A DNA stretch of 61,849 nucleotides from Raineya orbicola (lineage in GTDB: Bacteria; Bacteroidota; Bacteroidia; Cytophagales; Thermonemataceae), in the NCBI RefSeq assembly GCF_002843425.1, contig NZ_NKXO01000021.1, positions 1-61,849 on the forward strand, written 5' to 3'. Both the position numbers and the translations under genes were made by a program. The notes beneath the pieces were generated by a model. That model ran no database searches. It worked only from the letters and a program-made list of their open reading frames with translations, and was not told the DNA's origin. The first letter of the stretch is position 1; each line of letters opens with the position of its first letter. Of this stretch, positions 29,119 through 38,093 are shown one piece after another.

Positions 29119-30444
29119 ATGCTCAAAAGTTTATATCTGCATAATCGCTTTTTTTACGCAATCATTTTTTTGGTTCTGCTTTTGGTAGCCTCGTATAGTT
29201 TGGAATGGCTTTTCCCTATTGCAAAAGTTTTGGTAATAGTGCTTGCAGGACTTGTGATTCTGGATATTTTTTTACTTTATGCCAAAAAAAATGCTTTCAA
29301 GGCTTCGCGTAAAACTTTTGAGCGTCTTTCTAATGGTGATAAAAATCCTATTCATTTGGAAGTAAAAAACTTATACAACTTTCCTGTACAAGTAAAAATT
29401 ATTGATGAGCTACCCGAACAATTTCAGGAGCGGAATTTTCATATTTTTGAAAATTTAGCATCGCAAGAAAGCAAAAGTATCACTTATTTTTTACGTCCTA
29501 CCAAACGTGGTGAATATGATTTTGGGGCGTTGAATGTATTTGTTGCCTCGCCTATCAGAATGATAATGAGGCGTTTTCAGTTTAGCCAAAATGTGAAAGT
29601 ACCTACTTATCCTGCTTTTTTTGCCTTGAAAAAATATGAAATTTTGGCGTTTTCCAACCACCTGACCGAAATGGGTATCAAGAAAATTCGCCGTTTTGGG
29701 AATAATAGAGAATTTGAGCAAATCAAAGAATACGTACAAGGCGATGATATTCGCACTATCAATTGGAAAGCTACTGCTCGCCGTAATACCCTAATGACCA
29801 ACCACTACCAAGACGAACGCTCTCAAAATGTCTATAACATCATTGATAAGGGCAGAACAATGAAAATGCCTTTTGAAGGGCTTTCTCTGCTGGATTATGC
29901 AATTAATGCCTCTTTGGTAATGTCCAAAGTAACACTCAATAAAGATGACAAAGCAGGACTTATCACCTTTGGGCATAAAATTGATGTAGTTCTACCCGCT
30001 ACTCGCGAACCTATGCAAATGAACAAAATTATAGAAAATCTCTACAAACAAAAAACCGCTTACAAGGAAGCTAATTTTGAGCGTTTGTATCTGACTATCA
30101 AGCATAAAATCAAACAACGAAGTTTATTGCTTCTTTATACCAACTTTGAGTCGCTTTCTTCAATGATGCGACAAATCGGTTTTTTACGTAAAATTTCTGC
30201 TTCACACTTGCTTGTAGTGATTATTTTTTACAACACAGAACTGGATAAAATGATTTTCCAAGAACCCACTACTACCGAAGAAATTTACAATCAGACGATT
30301 GCTGAAAAATTAGCCTTTGAAAAGAAACTCATTATCAAAGAGTTACGCAAATATGGTATTCAGGCAATTCTTACCAAACCCCAAGACCTGACGGTCAATG
30401 CTATCAACAAATACTTAGAAATCAAAGCCAAAGGTTTATTGTAG
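29119..30444 (+). CDS. DUF58 domain protein with N-terminal membrane anchor
   Basis: A 441-residue protein with two hydrophobic segments at about 13-53, then a beta-rich region and the DUF58 signature (VQGDDIRTINWKATARRNTL, QDERSQNVYNIIDKGRTM) followed by a vWA-like fold (GLSLLDYAINASLVMSKV, KAGLITFGHKIDVVLP). Such proteins usually sit beside a MoxR ATPase and vWA proteins; none is adjacent here. Its last nine bases overlap the end of miaA on the opposite strand. Confidence 0.88.
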   Translation: MLKSLYLHNRFFYAIIFLVLLLVASYSLEWLFPIAKVLVIVLAGLVILDIFLLYAKKNAFKASRKTFERLSNGDKNPIHLEVKNLYNFPVQVKIIDELPEQFQERNFHIFENLASQESKSITYFLRPTKRGEYDFGALNVFVASPIRMIMRRFQFSQNVKVPTYPAFFALKKYEILAFSNHLTEMGIKKIRRFGNNREFEQIKEYVQGDDIRTINWKATARRNTLMTNHYQDERSQNVYNIIDKGRTMKMPFEGLSLLDYAINASLVMSKVTLNKDDKAGLITFGHKIDVVLPATREPMQMNKIIENLYKQKTAYKEANFERLYLTIKHKIKQRSLLLLYTNFESLSSMMRQIGFLRKISASHLLVVIIFYNTELDKMIFQEPTTTEEIYNQTIAEKLAFEKKLIIKELRKYGIQAILTKPQDLTVNAINKYLEIKAKGLL

Positions 30445-31359
30445 CTCCGTAGTTTCTTTGATGCGTTTTTCAACAAATTGCACAATTTCTACCCATTGCG
30501 AAGGGTGAAACCAAATGATTTCAGTATCTTTTTTGAACCAAGTCATTTGCCTTTTGGCGTAATGTCGTGAGTTTTGTTTCAAAAGTCTGATAGTATTTTC
30601 CCAGTCTTGCTTGCCTTCCAGATAGTCAAAAATTTCGCGATAACCTACGGTTTGCAGAGCATTGTGTGTTTTGTAAGGGTACAGACTTTGAGCTTCTTGC
30701 AAAAGTCCTTGCGAAAGCATTAAATCCATTCTTTGGTTGATACGTTCATAAAGTTCCTCACGGGGGCGTTCTAAGCCAATTTTGATATTCTGAAAGTTTC
30801 GTTGAGCTTTTTTACCCTTACGAAAACTTGAAAAAGGCTTTCCTGTGGCGTAGCAAACTTCCAAAGCCCGCATTAGTCTTTGCGGATTTTGAATATCTAC
30901 CTGTTTGAAATACACTTCGTCCAATTTTTGCAATTCTGCTTGCAAAAAACTTAAACCTTTCTGCTCGTAAAGTTCAATAACTTGCTTACGAATGTTTGCA
31001 GGCACATCGGGAATATCATCAAAACCTTCCCAAATTGCCTTACAATATAAACCTGAACCACCCACTAAAATGGCAATATTTTTTTGAGCAAAGATTTTAT
31101 CCAAAATCACTAAGGCATCGCGTTCAAAATCAGCTACGGTGTAATTTTGAGTGATAGAAAGATTATCCACCAAATAATGCGGCACTCCTTGCATTTCGGC
31201 GGGTGTGGGTTTGGCAGTACCGATAGAAAGTTCTTTGAAAAACTGCCTTGAATCGGCGGAAATGATTTCGGTTTGAAAATGTTTTGCCAAACGAATAGCC
31301 ATTTCCGTTTTGCCTACGGCAGTAGCTCCTACTACGGAAATTAGAAATTTGCGTTGCAC
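30436..31359 (-). CDS. miaA: tRNA dimethylallyltransferase
   Basis: Transfers a dimethylallyl group to A37 of tRNAs that read UNN codons; the donor comes from the MEP pathway, whose last enzyme (ispH) is in this window. The P-loop VVGATAVGKTE is near the N-terminus, followed by SADSRQFFKELSIGTAKP and DVQNPQRLMRALEV-like sequence. No ATG precedes the P-loop; GTG at 31357-31359 gives the normal family length, whereas the frame also has a TTG at 31389 that lies in the phaC terminator. GTG is preferred. Confidence 0.93.
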   Translation of the reverse strand: MQRKFLISVVGATAVGKTEMAIRLAKHFQTEIISADSRQFFKELSIGTAKPTPAEMQGVPHYLVDNLSITQNYTVADFERDALVILDKIFAQKNIAILVGGSGLYCKAIWEGFDDIPDVPANIRKQVIELYEQKGLSFLQAELQKLDEVYFKQVDIQNPQRLMRALEVCYATGKPFSSFRKGKKAQRNFQNIKIGLERPREELYERINQRMDLMLSQGLLQEAQSLYPYKTHNALQTVGYREIFDYLEGKQDWENTIRLLKQNSRHYAKRQMTWFKKDTEIIWFHPSQWVEIVQFVEKRIKETTELQ

Positions 31360-31387
31360 GTTTTTAGGTTTGTTTTTAGAAAGATAC

Positions 31388-31424
31388 AAGCGGCGACATT
31401 ACCCGAAAAGTAACGTCGCCGCTT
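31388..31424 (-). terminator. Strong terminator of the phaE-phaC operon
   Basis: AAGCGGCGAC-A-TTAC (31388-31402) pairs with GTAA-C-GTCGCCGCTT (31410-31424), one internal mismatch. It is the most GC-rich hairpin in the window and lies just after the phaC stop codon on the minus strand. Confidence 0.8.
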
Positions 31425-31442
31425 TTGTAATTGATAGGTTGC

Positions 31443-32567
31443 TTAATCTCTTTCTTTGAGCCAATTTACAATAGTGGGGGCTAATTCTTTTTGCGACCTT
31501 GCCCCTACAAATACGCCAATATGCCCACCGGGGAATTTGTAAGTTTGAATATCTTTTGAAGCCACAAATTTATCCAAAGGAATAGAACAAGGAGGCGGAA
31601 CAAGATGGTCAGCTTCGGCGTAAATATTCAAAATAGGCATAGTGATATTTTTCATATTCACCTTGTGATTACCTACTACCAACTCATTTTTGATGAGTTT
31701 ATTTTCTTGATAAAGGTCTTTGATGAATTGCTTAAAACACTCTCCTGCTTGGTCGGGGCTGTTGGCAACCCATTTTTCCATACGCAAGAAATTCATTAGT
31801 TTATCTTCATCGTCCATCATATCTACAACGCTTGTGTATTTACGCAGTTTACTCATAGGTTTGAGCATATCAAAGCCTACATTGAGCAATTCACCGGGCA
31901 TAATACCGCCATTGTTCTCTATAATTTCATCAACATTCAGATAGGTACTCCATTGGAAAAGCAAACCTTCTTTGTTAGAAAAATCAATAGGAGCAACCAT
32001 TACCACAAGATTTTTGATTTTTTCAGGGTGAATAGCAGAATAAATCACGCTGAACGTTCCCCCTTGGCAAACCCCCAAAAGATTGATTTTTTCTATTTGA
32101 TGAGTTCGGCGAATGTATTCCACACAGCCGTTCAGATAGCCATTGATGTAGTCGTCCATTGAAGTATAGCGGTCGGCACGTGTTACATAGCCCCAATCAA
32201 TGATATACACATCAAGCCCCAAGTCCAAGAACTTGCGAATAACGCTTCGGTCGGGTTGCAAATCCATCATATCTTGCTTATTTACAAGGGCATAGCAAAT
32301 GAGCAGAGGTGTTTTGATGGTTGCAGGCGTAGAACGTTTGTAGCGAAAAAGACTAATTTTGCCGTCTTTCCATACCAAATCTTTGGGGGTAGTTCCTACA
32401 TCTATTTCCTTGATTTCTGAAAGAATATGATAACTTTTCGCTAATTTTTCGGTGCGTTCTTGGTATTTATCGGCAAGTGAAAGAATTTGTTGTTGAATCA
32501 TATATTTGGTATTTAAGACTTTGTTAATTGGTTCTTTCATAAGATTGCAAATTTTTCCGTCCAACAT
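31443..32567 (-). CDS. phaC: Class III polyhydroxyalkanoate synthase, catalytic subunit PhaC
   Basis: An alpha/beta-hydrolase-fold polymerase that joins 3-hydroxyacyl-CoA units into polyester granules together with PhaE. The lipase-like box has cysteine as nucleophile (LLGVCQGGTFS); WGYVTRADRY, the aspartate in AEADHLVPP and the histidine in PGGHIGVFVG complete the catalytic set. At about 374 residues it has the short class III length rather than the ~580 of class I. The first ATG is 32567; further ATGs at 32540 and 32501 are also plausible, so the exact start is uncertain. It follows phaE. Confidence 0.92.
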   Translation of the reverse strand: MLDGKICNLMKEPINKVLNTKYMIQQQILSLADKYQERTEKLAKSYHILSEIKEIDVGTTPKDLVWKDGKISLFRYKRSTPATIKTPLLICYALVNKQDMMDLQPDRSVIRKFLDLGLDVYIIDWGYVTRADRYTSMDDYINGYLNGCVEYIRRTHQIEKINLLGVCQGGTFSVIYSAIHPEKIKNLVVMVAPIDFSNKEGLLFQWSTYLNVDEIIENNGGIMPGELLNVGFDMLKPMSKLRKYTSVVDMMDDEDKLMNFLRMEKWVANSPDQAGECFKQFIKDLYQENKLIKNELVVGNHKVNMKNITMPILNIYAEADHLVPPPCSIPLDKFVASKDIQTYKFPGGHIGVFVGARSQKELAPTIVNWLKERD

Positions 32568-32603
32568 AAGTGTTTCTTTAAGATGCAAAATCAAAAAATT
32601 GAT

Positions 32604-33875
32604 TTATTGCGTCTTTTTAGGTCTGCCACGAGATTTAGACTGATTTTCTGCAATAGCTTCCTCATTTTTGGGTGTGGGTTTGGCTTCTTTGCTTTGCAAA
32701 GCCTGATTGAGCTGTTGTCGGCTCAATTCATTTTCCAAAGCTCTCACTTTTCGGCGAAGCTCGTGAATAATGGCATTGAGTTCATCAATTTCGGAGCGAG
32801 GAGCAATAGGTAAAGGCTCTAAAAGCAGTTCCATTTGTTTTTCAAAACGATTTTTGATAGCGGTACTGGTTGCCAGTGCCTCCGCTTGCAATTTTCCAAA
32901 AGGCTCGCTACGATAAAGCTCAATCATCATTGGTTCTGCAATATCCATCCATAGGTTGGTAGCTTCTTCAAAAGTAATGATGTGTTCGGGTTGGTTCTTA
33001 ACTTTCTCAATGAGTTCTTTGAGGGTTTGTTCAAGGGCTTTTTGAGCTGTTTTTTGTACCAAACTTTGCATTTCATTGCTTTTGATGTAATAGAAAGCGT
33101 AGTCGTCTTGCAGTTGGATATTAAGCTCAAGGAGTTGCTTTTCTTTACTATCAGGTATCATTTTCAGGAAAGGATTGATAGATTTTTGCAATTTTCCAAA
33201 GGCTTGGTATTGAGTAGCTTGCAGATTGTGCATAAGGTCGGGAACACTTTCTATAGCCTTTGTCAGTGTTCCGCCTGTTTGTTTGTTGAGGTCATCAAGG
33301 AGTTTTTGCGAAAAACTTGCTATTTGTTGTAAGAAATTTTCGGATTGCTCGGGTGTCAGCCCACCGAAAACTTGTGAAGCAATTTCGTTGTATTTTTCCA
33401 AGCTAATACTTTCCCAAAACTCTTGAAAAGCATTTTTTTTAGGCTTTTTGCCCATATTAAGTTGCTCCAAAATAGGCTGAAAAAGCTGATATAATTGCAT
33501 ATAGTTTTGAGAGAAAGTCATAATATTCTTGAAGGTTTCTGCCGCATCGTTTCGGCTGGCTTGCCCCGTAAAAGGTTTTCCAAACTGGCTGTTCCAAGCC
33601 GAATACATTTTGCTCCAGCTATCAAACATAGAGGCTTCCTTTTTTTGAGGAGCAAAGTTTTCAAGCATTGTTTGAACACCCTGGAACCACATTTTACCCA
33701 TTTCCATTTGAGTTTTCATCATTTCTTGGAAAAATTCTTGCGAGCCAGCCTCTTCTTTGGGCTGCGAGCTTTTCAGCATATTTTGCATAAACTCTTGGTA
33801 GGCTTGCATAGGGGTTTTATTTTGTTCTTTGAGGTCTTTCATCCAATACTCAAAGAAGTTGTATGGCTTATTCAT
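32604..33875 (-). CDS. phaE: Polyhydroxyalkanoate synthase subunit PhaE
   Basis: The 423-residue activating subunit of class III PHA synthase. The start MNKPYNFFEYWMKDL at 33875 is favoured. Tryptophan- and methionine-rich N-terminal helices (MWFQGVQTML) and the C-terminal PhaE signature PIAPRSEIDELNAIIHELRR plus a coiled coil (KVRALENELSRQQLNQ) are visible. The tail beyond the coil is basic and ends SKSRGRPKKTQ, an AT-hook-like DNA-binding motif not expected in PhaE. phaC follows directly and the pair ends in a strong terminator. Confidence 0.88.
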   Translation of the reverse strand: MNKPYNFFEYWMKDLKEQNKTPMQAYQEFMQNMLKSSQPKEEAGSQEFFQEMMKTQMEMGKMWFQGVQTMLENFAPQKKEASMFDSWSKMYSAWNSQFGKPFTGQASRNDAAETFKNIMTFSQNYMQLYQLFQPILEQLNMGKKPKKNAFQEFWESISLEKYNEIASQVFGGLTPEQSENFLQQIASFSQKLLDDLNKQTGGTLTKAIESVPDLMHNLQATQYQAFGKLQKSINPFLKMIPDSKEKQLLELNIQLQDDYAFYYIKSNEMQSLVQKTAQKALEQTLKELIEKVKNQPEHIITFEEATNLWMDIAEPMMIELYRSEPFGKLQAEALATSTAIKNRFEKQMELLLEPLPIAPRSEIDELNAIIHELRRKVRALENELSRQQLNQALQSKEAKPTPKNEEAIAENQSKSRGRPKKTQ

Positions 33876-34045
33876 AATTTTTGAGCGTTTTAGATTTTTT
33901 CCGAAAGATACAAATTTCAATTAAACAGCGAAAAAAAATCCAATTTTTTCACAAAAAATTGCATTAGACAATGAATTTTACAAAGGAACAAATTTCTCTC
34001 TAAAACCTACTCATTACTACCACTTGCTTTTACAAAAAAATAAAA

Positions 34046-34071
34046 ATACCTCATTTGAGGTATATTTTTTA
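34046..34071 (+). terminator. Hairpin with T-run in the phaE/34108 intergenic region
   Basis: ATACCTC (34046-34052) pairs with GAGGTAT (34057-34063), flanked by A5 and T6 runs. It lies upstream of the promoter for the next gene, within the otherwise featureless 230-base gap between the phaE start and 34108, and could stop transcription in either direction. Confidence 0.5.
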
Positions 34072-34084
34072 GGCAACAAGCACT

Positions 34085-34092
34085 TATCTTTG
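34085..34092 (+). promoter_or_regulatory. -7 promoter box upstream of the 34108 gene
   Basis: TATCTTTG matches the Bacteroidota -7 consensus TAnnTTTG and lies 16 bases before the ATG at 34108. No good -33 TTG is seen at the proper distance, so this is tentative. Confidence 0.4.
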
Positions 34093-34107
34093 GTAAAAAC
34101 AAAGATT

Positions 34108-34851
34108 ATGAAAAAACTACTTTTTTTGTGGGGCTTATGCTTTTTGGTGGTATGGAAAGGCATAGCTCAAAATAATGAAGATAAATATCTTGCAGGCTTC
34201 AAAATCACCGATTACATCGTGAAAGAAGAAGGTGCTTACATAGTGCAGGTATATTCACCCCAAGTGAAAATACCTGAAAAAGCTATTGCAATTTTGTATG
34301 ATGGTAGTCTGGAACAAGAGAGAGGTTATTATAAATGCTTGCTTATCAAAGGTGATTACTATTATTTTGCTTGTAACACGGGTGATGAGAAGGTGTATAA
34401 ATCACCGCCACAAGCCAAAGATATTATTTTGGTAGTAATGCCGAAACCTAAAAATATGTATTTTGAGCAAATTGGAACTTTGGCGGCGTATGGCGTGGAA
34501 ATTATTGATACCGAGAAGGAAGAACCAATTTTTCAAGTAAATGAGGTTCTTTCCACTTGGACAAAAGAGAAAGAAGAGCAAGCCCTGCAAAAAATGGTAG
34601 AGGATATTCGCTTGGTGGGCAAGTATATGAAAGAAAATAACCCCGAAATAGATAGAACCATAGAAAAAGGACACTACAAAGGCAAAAAAATGCTTGATGT
34701 AATGATGAAAGCTGAAAAAGATGATGTAAAGCGGTTTTTTAGCTACATCAAGGCTCGTCCTGCAAAGTACATAGGGCAAAAATGGAAAATATCGGAGATT
34801 TTTGCCACTTGGATAGTAGAGGGAGCTCCTGAACCTATTGGCAAGAAGTAA
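34108..34851 (+). CDS. Secreted hypothetical protein
   Basis: A 247-residue protein with a signal peptide (MKKLLFLWGLCFLVVWKGIAQ). The mature part starts with an acidic/aromatic stretch (AGFKITDYIVKEEGAYIVQV) and has a charged helical C-terminal half (EVLSTWTKEKEEQALQKMVED, HYKGKKMLDVMMKAEKDDVK). No catalytic motif or known domain was recognised. Its end overlaps the convergent alpha/beta hydrolase gene by 17 bases. Confidence 0.75.
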   Translation: MKKLLFLWGLCFLVVWKGIAQNNEDKYLAGFKITDYIVKEEGAYIVQVYSPQVKIPEKAIAILYDGSLEQERGYYKCLLIKGDYYYFACNTGDEKVYKSPPQAKDIILVVMPKPKNMYFEQIGTLAAYGVEIIDTEKEEPIFQVNEVLSTWTKEKEEQALQKMVEDIRLVGKYMKENNPEIDRTIEKGHYKGKKMLDVMMKAEKDDVKRFFSYIKARPAKYIGQKWKISEIFATWIVEGAPEPIGKK

Positions 34852-35611
34852 GAAATTTTTTAAGCGTTTGCAGCGTTTCTTGGGGACGCTCTAACATTCC
34901 CACGTGTCCTGTTTCGTCTAAAATAAGTGTTTGAGCATTAGGTATTTTTTGGAGTTGTTCTTGATAACTTTCCCAAATTACAGCGGTATCTTGCTTACCA
35001 ATGATGTAAAGTATCGGAAAATTTGCTTTTACAAGCAGTTCTAAACGACTTTTTCTATCACGCATAGCTGCAAGTGCTGATGTAATAGTTTGCAGGGGTG
35101 TTTTTTTGCCGATTTCTTCTAAAAAATTGATTTCTTTTTGCATTTCTTGCCATCTGCCTTCGTAGAAAAGAGGTTTTACAAAATTGGAAATAAAGGCATC
35201 TACGCCTGCTTTCTGCACAAACTCAATCACTTTATTTCTGTTTTCTTTTTTTTCGGGGCTATCGGCAAGTGCCGTAGAATGAAACAAACAAAGTTTTTCA
35301 ACCATTGCAGGATATTTTTCGGCAAATGCCAAAGCCACATAGCCTCCCATAGAATGTCCTACAAAGGCGGCTTGCGATATTTGTAAATGTTGGAGTAGTT
35401 CCCATATTTGGTCTGCCATTACTTCCATTGAGCAGGGTTGAGGTAAAAGGTTTGCACTTTCGCCAAAACCTCCTAAATCTACGGCTATCACACGAAAACT
35501 ATCAGAAAATGCAGGAATAAAATCTTTCCAAATTTCTTTGCTTTCGCAAAATCCGTGCAATAATACCACTACCGAACCTTTGCCTTTTTCAGTGTAAGCT
35601 AAATGTTGCAT
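34835..35611 (-). CDS. Alpha/beta-fold hydrolase
   Basis: A 258-residue hydrolase from the ATG at 35611 (MQHLAYTEKGKGS). The oxyanion HG (VVLLHGFCES), the nucleophile elbow GHSMGG, an aspartate in IIGKQDTAVIW and the histidine in DETGHVGMLE form a complete triad. A lid-like helical insert lies at about 130-190. No signal peptide. Sequence style is close to small esterases of the MhpC/BioH type; substrate unknown. Confidence 0.88.
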   Translation of the reverse strand: MQHLAYTEKGKGSVVVLLHGFCESKEIWKDFIPAFSDSFRVIAVDLGGFGESANLLPQPCSMEVMADQIWELLQHLQISQAAFVGHSMGGYVALAFAEKYPAMVEKLCLFHSTALADSPEKKENRNKVIEFVQKAGVDAFISNFVKPLFYEGRWQEMQKEINFLEEIGKKTPLQTITSALAAMRDRKSRLELLVKANFPILYIIGKQDTAVIWESYQEQLQKIPNAQTLILDETGHVGMLERPQETLQTLKKFLTSCQ

Positions 35612-35737
35612 AGCCAAAAACCATTTGACCACAAAACTACATCAAAAAAAAGATAATTTCAAAGCAAATTTAGTACAAAATAAAAACCTGAAAATCAAAA
35701 TTTTGATAATTTTGTTTAGATTTTTTCTAAAAAAAAC

Positions 35738-35769
35738 TTGACAAGTTGCATTTTATTTTTTTACCTTTG
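35738..35769 (+). promoter_or_regulatory. Promoter of the metY leader
   Basis: TTG at 35738-35740 and TACCTTTG at 35762-35769, 21 bases apart, fit the Bacteroidota promoter pattern. Transcription would begin near 35776, about 17 bases before the riboswitch P1 helix. Confidence 0.6.
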
Positions 35770-35792
35770 CAACGACTTCACCTCCAAAAAAG

Positions 35793-35908
35793 GTAAAGTT
35801 TATAAAGAACGAAGGGAGAGAACAGGCTCTGTGAACTTCTGGCAACCACTCCCCGCGAGAACGGTGCCAAAACCTGCCTAAAATTTTTTAGGAATTATAA
35901 ACCTTTAC
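35793..35908 (+). ncRNA. SAM-I (S-box) riboswitch aptamer upstream of metY
   Basis: The P1 helix is long: GTAAAG-TTTATAA (35793-35805) pairs with TTATAAACCTTTAC (35895-35908), one bulged C. Inside, GAAG/CTTC closes P2 around the conserved AGAACAGGCTCTGTGAA region, then CTGGCAACCACT and CGGTGCCAAAACCTGCC match the GGCAACC and GGTGCxAA cores of the S-box consensus, and CCTAAA/TTTAGG forms P4. The downstream gene makes homocysteine, a precursor of methionine and SAM, which fits feedback by SAM. There is no separate terminator directly after P1: a small reading frame starts four bases downstream. Confidence 0.88.
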
Positions 35909-35912
35909 GCCA

Positions 35913-36005
35913 ATGAAATCACAAAGAAATCGCAAATCTTTTTACTACACCCTCCAACAAATCCTTTCCAATAATTTTTATTGTTGTTGTTGCTGTTGTT
36001 GTTAG
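35913..36005 (+). CDS. Poly-cysteine leader peptide (30 codons)
   Basis: A complete small frame: ATG 35913-35915, stop TAG 36003-36005. The product begins MKSQRNRKSFYY, continues through a neutral stretch and ends with F-Y followed by seven consecutive cysteines (six TGT and one TGC codon, 35982-36002). It has the layout of an attenuation leader peptide: a basic start, then a run of one amino acid relevant to the downstream gene (sulfur assimilation). It starts four bases after the riboswitch P1 helix and is followed by alternative hairpins. It has not been shown to be translated; the run is also a TTG-type trinucleotide repeat. Confidence 0.6.
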   Translation: MKSQRNRKSFYYTLQQILSNNFYCCCCCCC

Positions 36006-36085
36006 CAGTGAAGTTTCTTTTCATAGCTTCGCTTGCTAAATCCTTTCTAAAAATCTGTTGATTTTTAGTGCAAGTCTTTTTATTT
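35989..36085 (+). promoter_or_regulatory. Predicted cysteine attenuator: alternative hairpins and U-tract
   Basis: Four segments can pair in mutually exclusive ways. Segment 1, GTTGCT (35989-35994, inside the Cys codons), can pair with segment 2, AGCAGT (36004-36009). Segment 2, AGCA-GTGAAG (36004-36013), can pair instead with segment 3, CTTCGC-T-TGCT (36027-36037), ten pairs with one bulge. Segment 3, CTTGC (36032-36036), can pair instead with segment 4, GCAAG (36070-36074), which encloses a perfect nine-pair hairpin (36047-36055 with 36060-36068) and is followed by TCTTTTT. The 3:4 form is the presumed terminator, though its internal loop is lopsided (10 by 1). Confidence 0.45.
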
Positions 36086-36116
36086 GCTCAACTATAGAAT
36101 TTTTGTTCAACTCTAA

Positions 36117-37451
<1,335 letters not shown>

Positions 37452-37502
37452 AAATCCTAAATTTTTTACAAAATATCAAAAAAATCACCTTCACCAGCTA
37501 TC

Positions 37503-37531
37503 AGGAACGCACTGCACAAGGGTGCGTTCCT
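37503..37531 (+). terminator. Terminator hairpin after metY
   Basis: AGGAACGCAC (37503-37512) and GTGCGTTCCT (37522-37531) form a perfect ten-pair stem. The T-run after it is short, so it may be only partly effective for the lipoprotein gene that follows. Confidence 0.7.
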
Positions 37532-37550
37532 TTCCAAAAAAAAAGTTTAT

Positions 37551-37973
37551 ATGAATAAAAGTTTTTTAGCAATTTTTTTGATTGTATTTGCAAGTTGCGA
37601 CAATAGCAAAAATACTTTATACAGAGATGCTTATTGGGTTTCTTTCCCAAACGAGCAAAGCAAGCCCTACGCCGAGTGCGTACTTACGTATGTGAGTGAA
37701 GAGAAATTTGACCTCAAAAAATACCAAATTTTCAAAGTTTCGGATAGTGTAATGATTCGGATTTTTGGCAAACCCAAAGGAAATTTCAAAAAACACAGAG
37801 AAATTTCGGAATTTGCCGTGCAGTTGCTTGCCAATGATTTTTCAAAACTTTGCTTCAATGGCAAGGCAGTGATTGTGCAAATCGGAGAAAACTTTCAGAA
37901 TAAAAATACATTCTTACAAGCCACCAGCAACGGGAAAGTTGGATTAAGAGATTACAAAGAGCTTGTACCCTAA
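37551..37973 (+). CDS. Small predicted lipoprotein, unknown function
   Basis: A 140-residue protein with signal peptide and lipobox VFASC (Cys at residue 16). The mature part is mixed alpha/beta in appearance with two further cysteines. No family recognised. It is separated from metY by a hairpin and from the caspase-like gene by about 120 bases holding another hairpin. Confidence 0.7.
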   Translation: MNKSFLAIFLIVFASCDNSKNTLYRDAYWVSFPNEQSKPYAECVLTYVSEEKFDLKKYQIFKVSDSVMIRIFGKPKGNFKKHREISEFAVQLLANDFSKLCFNGKAVIVQIGENFQNKNTFLQATSNGKVGLRDYKELVP

Positions 37974-37987
37974 AAATCTTGCTTCTG

Positions 37988-38016
37988 GGTCTGTTTCGGC
38001 TGCCACCGAACAGACC
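37988..38016 (+). other. GC-rich hairpin between two genes
   Basis: GGTCTGTT-T-CGG (37988-37999) pairs with CCGAACAGACC (38006-38016), eleven pairs with one bulged T. No clear T-run follows directly, so it could be a weak terminator or a transcript-end stabiliser for the lipoprotein gene. Confidence 0.5.
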
Positions 38017-38093
38017 TTGCCGAAAGGCAAAACACCTTCTAAAATTTGTTTTTTCTTTTCCTTTTTTACATTTTTGCCTAAAACCACTTTTTT

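Noticed and set aside
35982-36002. Simple TTG/TGT trinucleotide repeat without function
   Set aside because: It is a microsatellite-like run, but it is in frame with an ATG placed four bases after the riboswitch helix, ends at a stop codon followed by complementary segments and precedes a sulfur-assimilation gene; the coincidence favours a leader peptide.
37988-38016. Riboswitch upstream of the caspase-like gene
   Set aside because: Only one simple hairpin is present, with no conserved aptamer pattern that I recognise.
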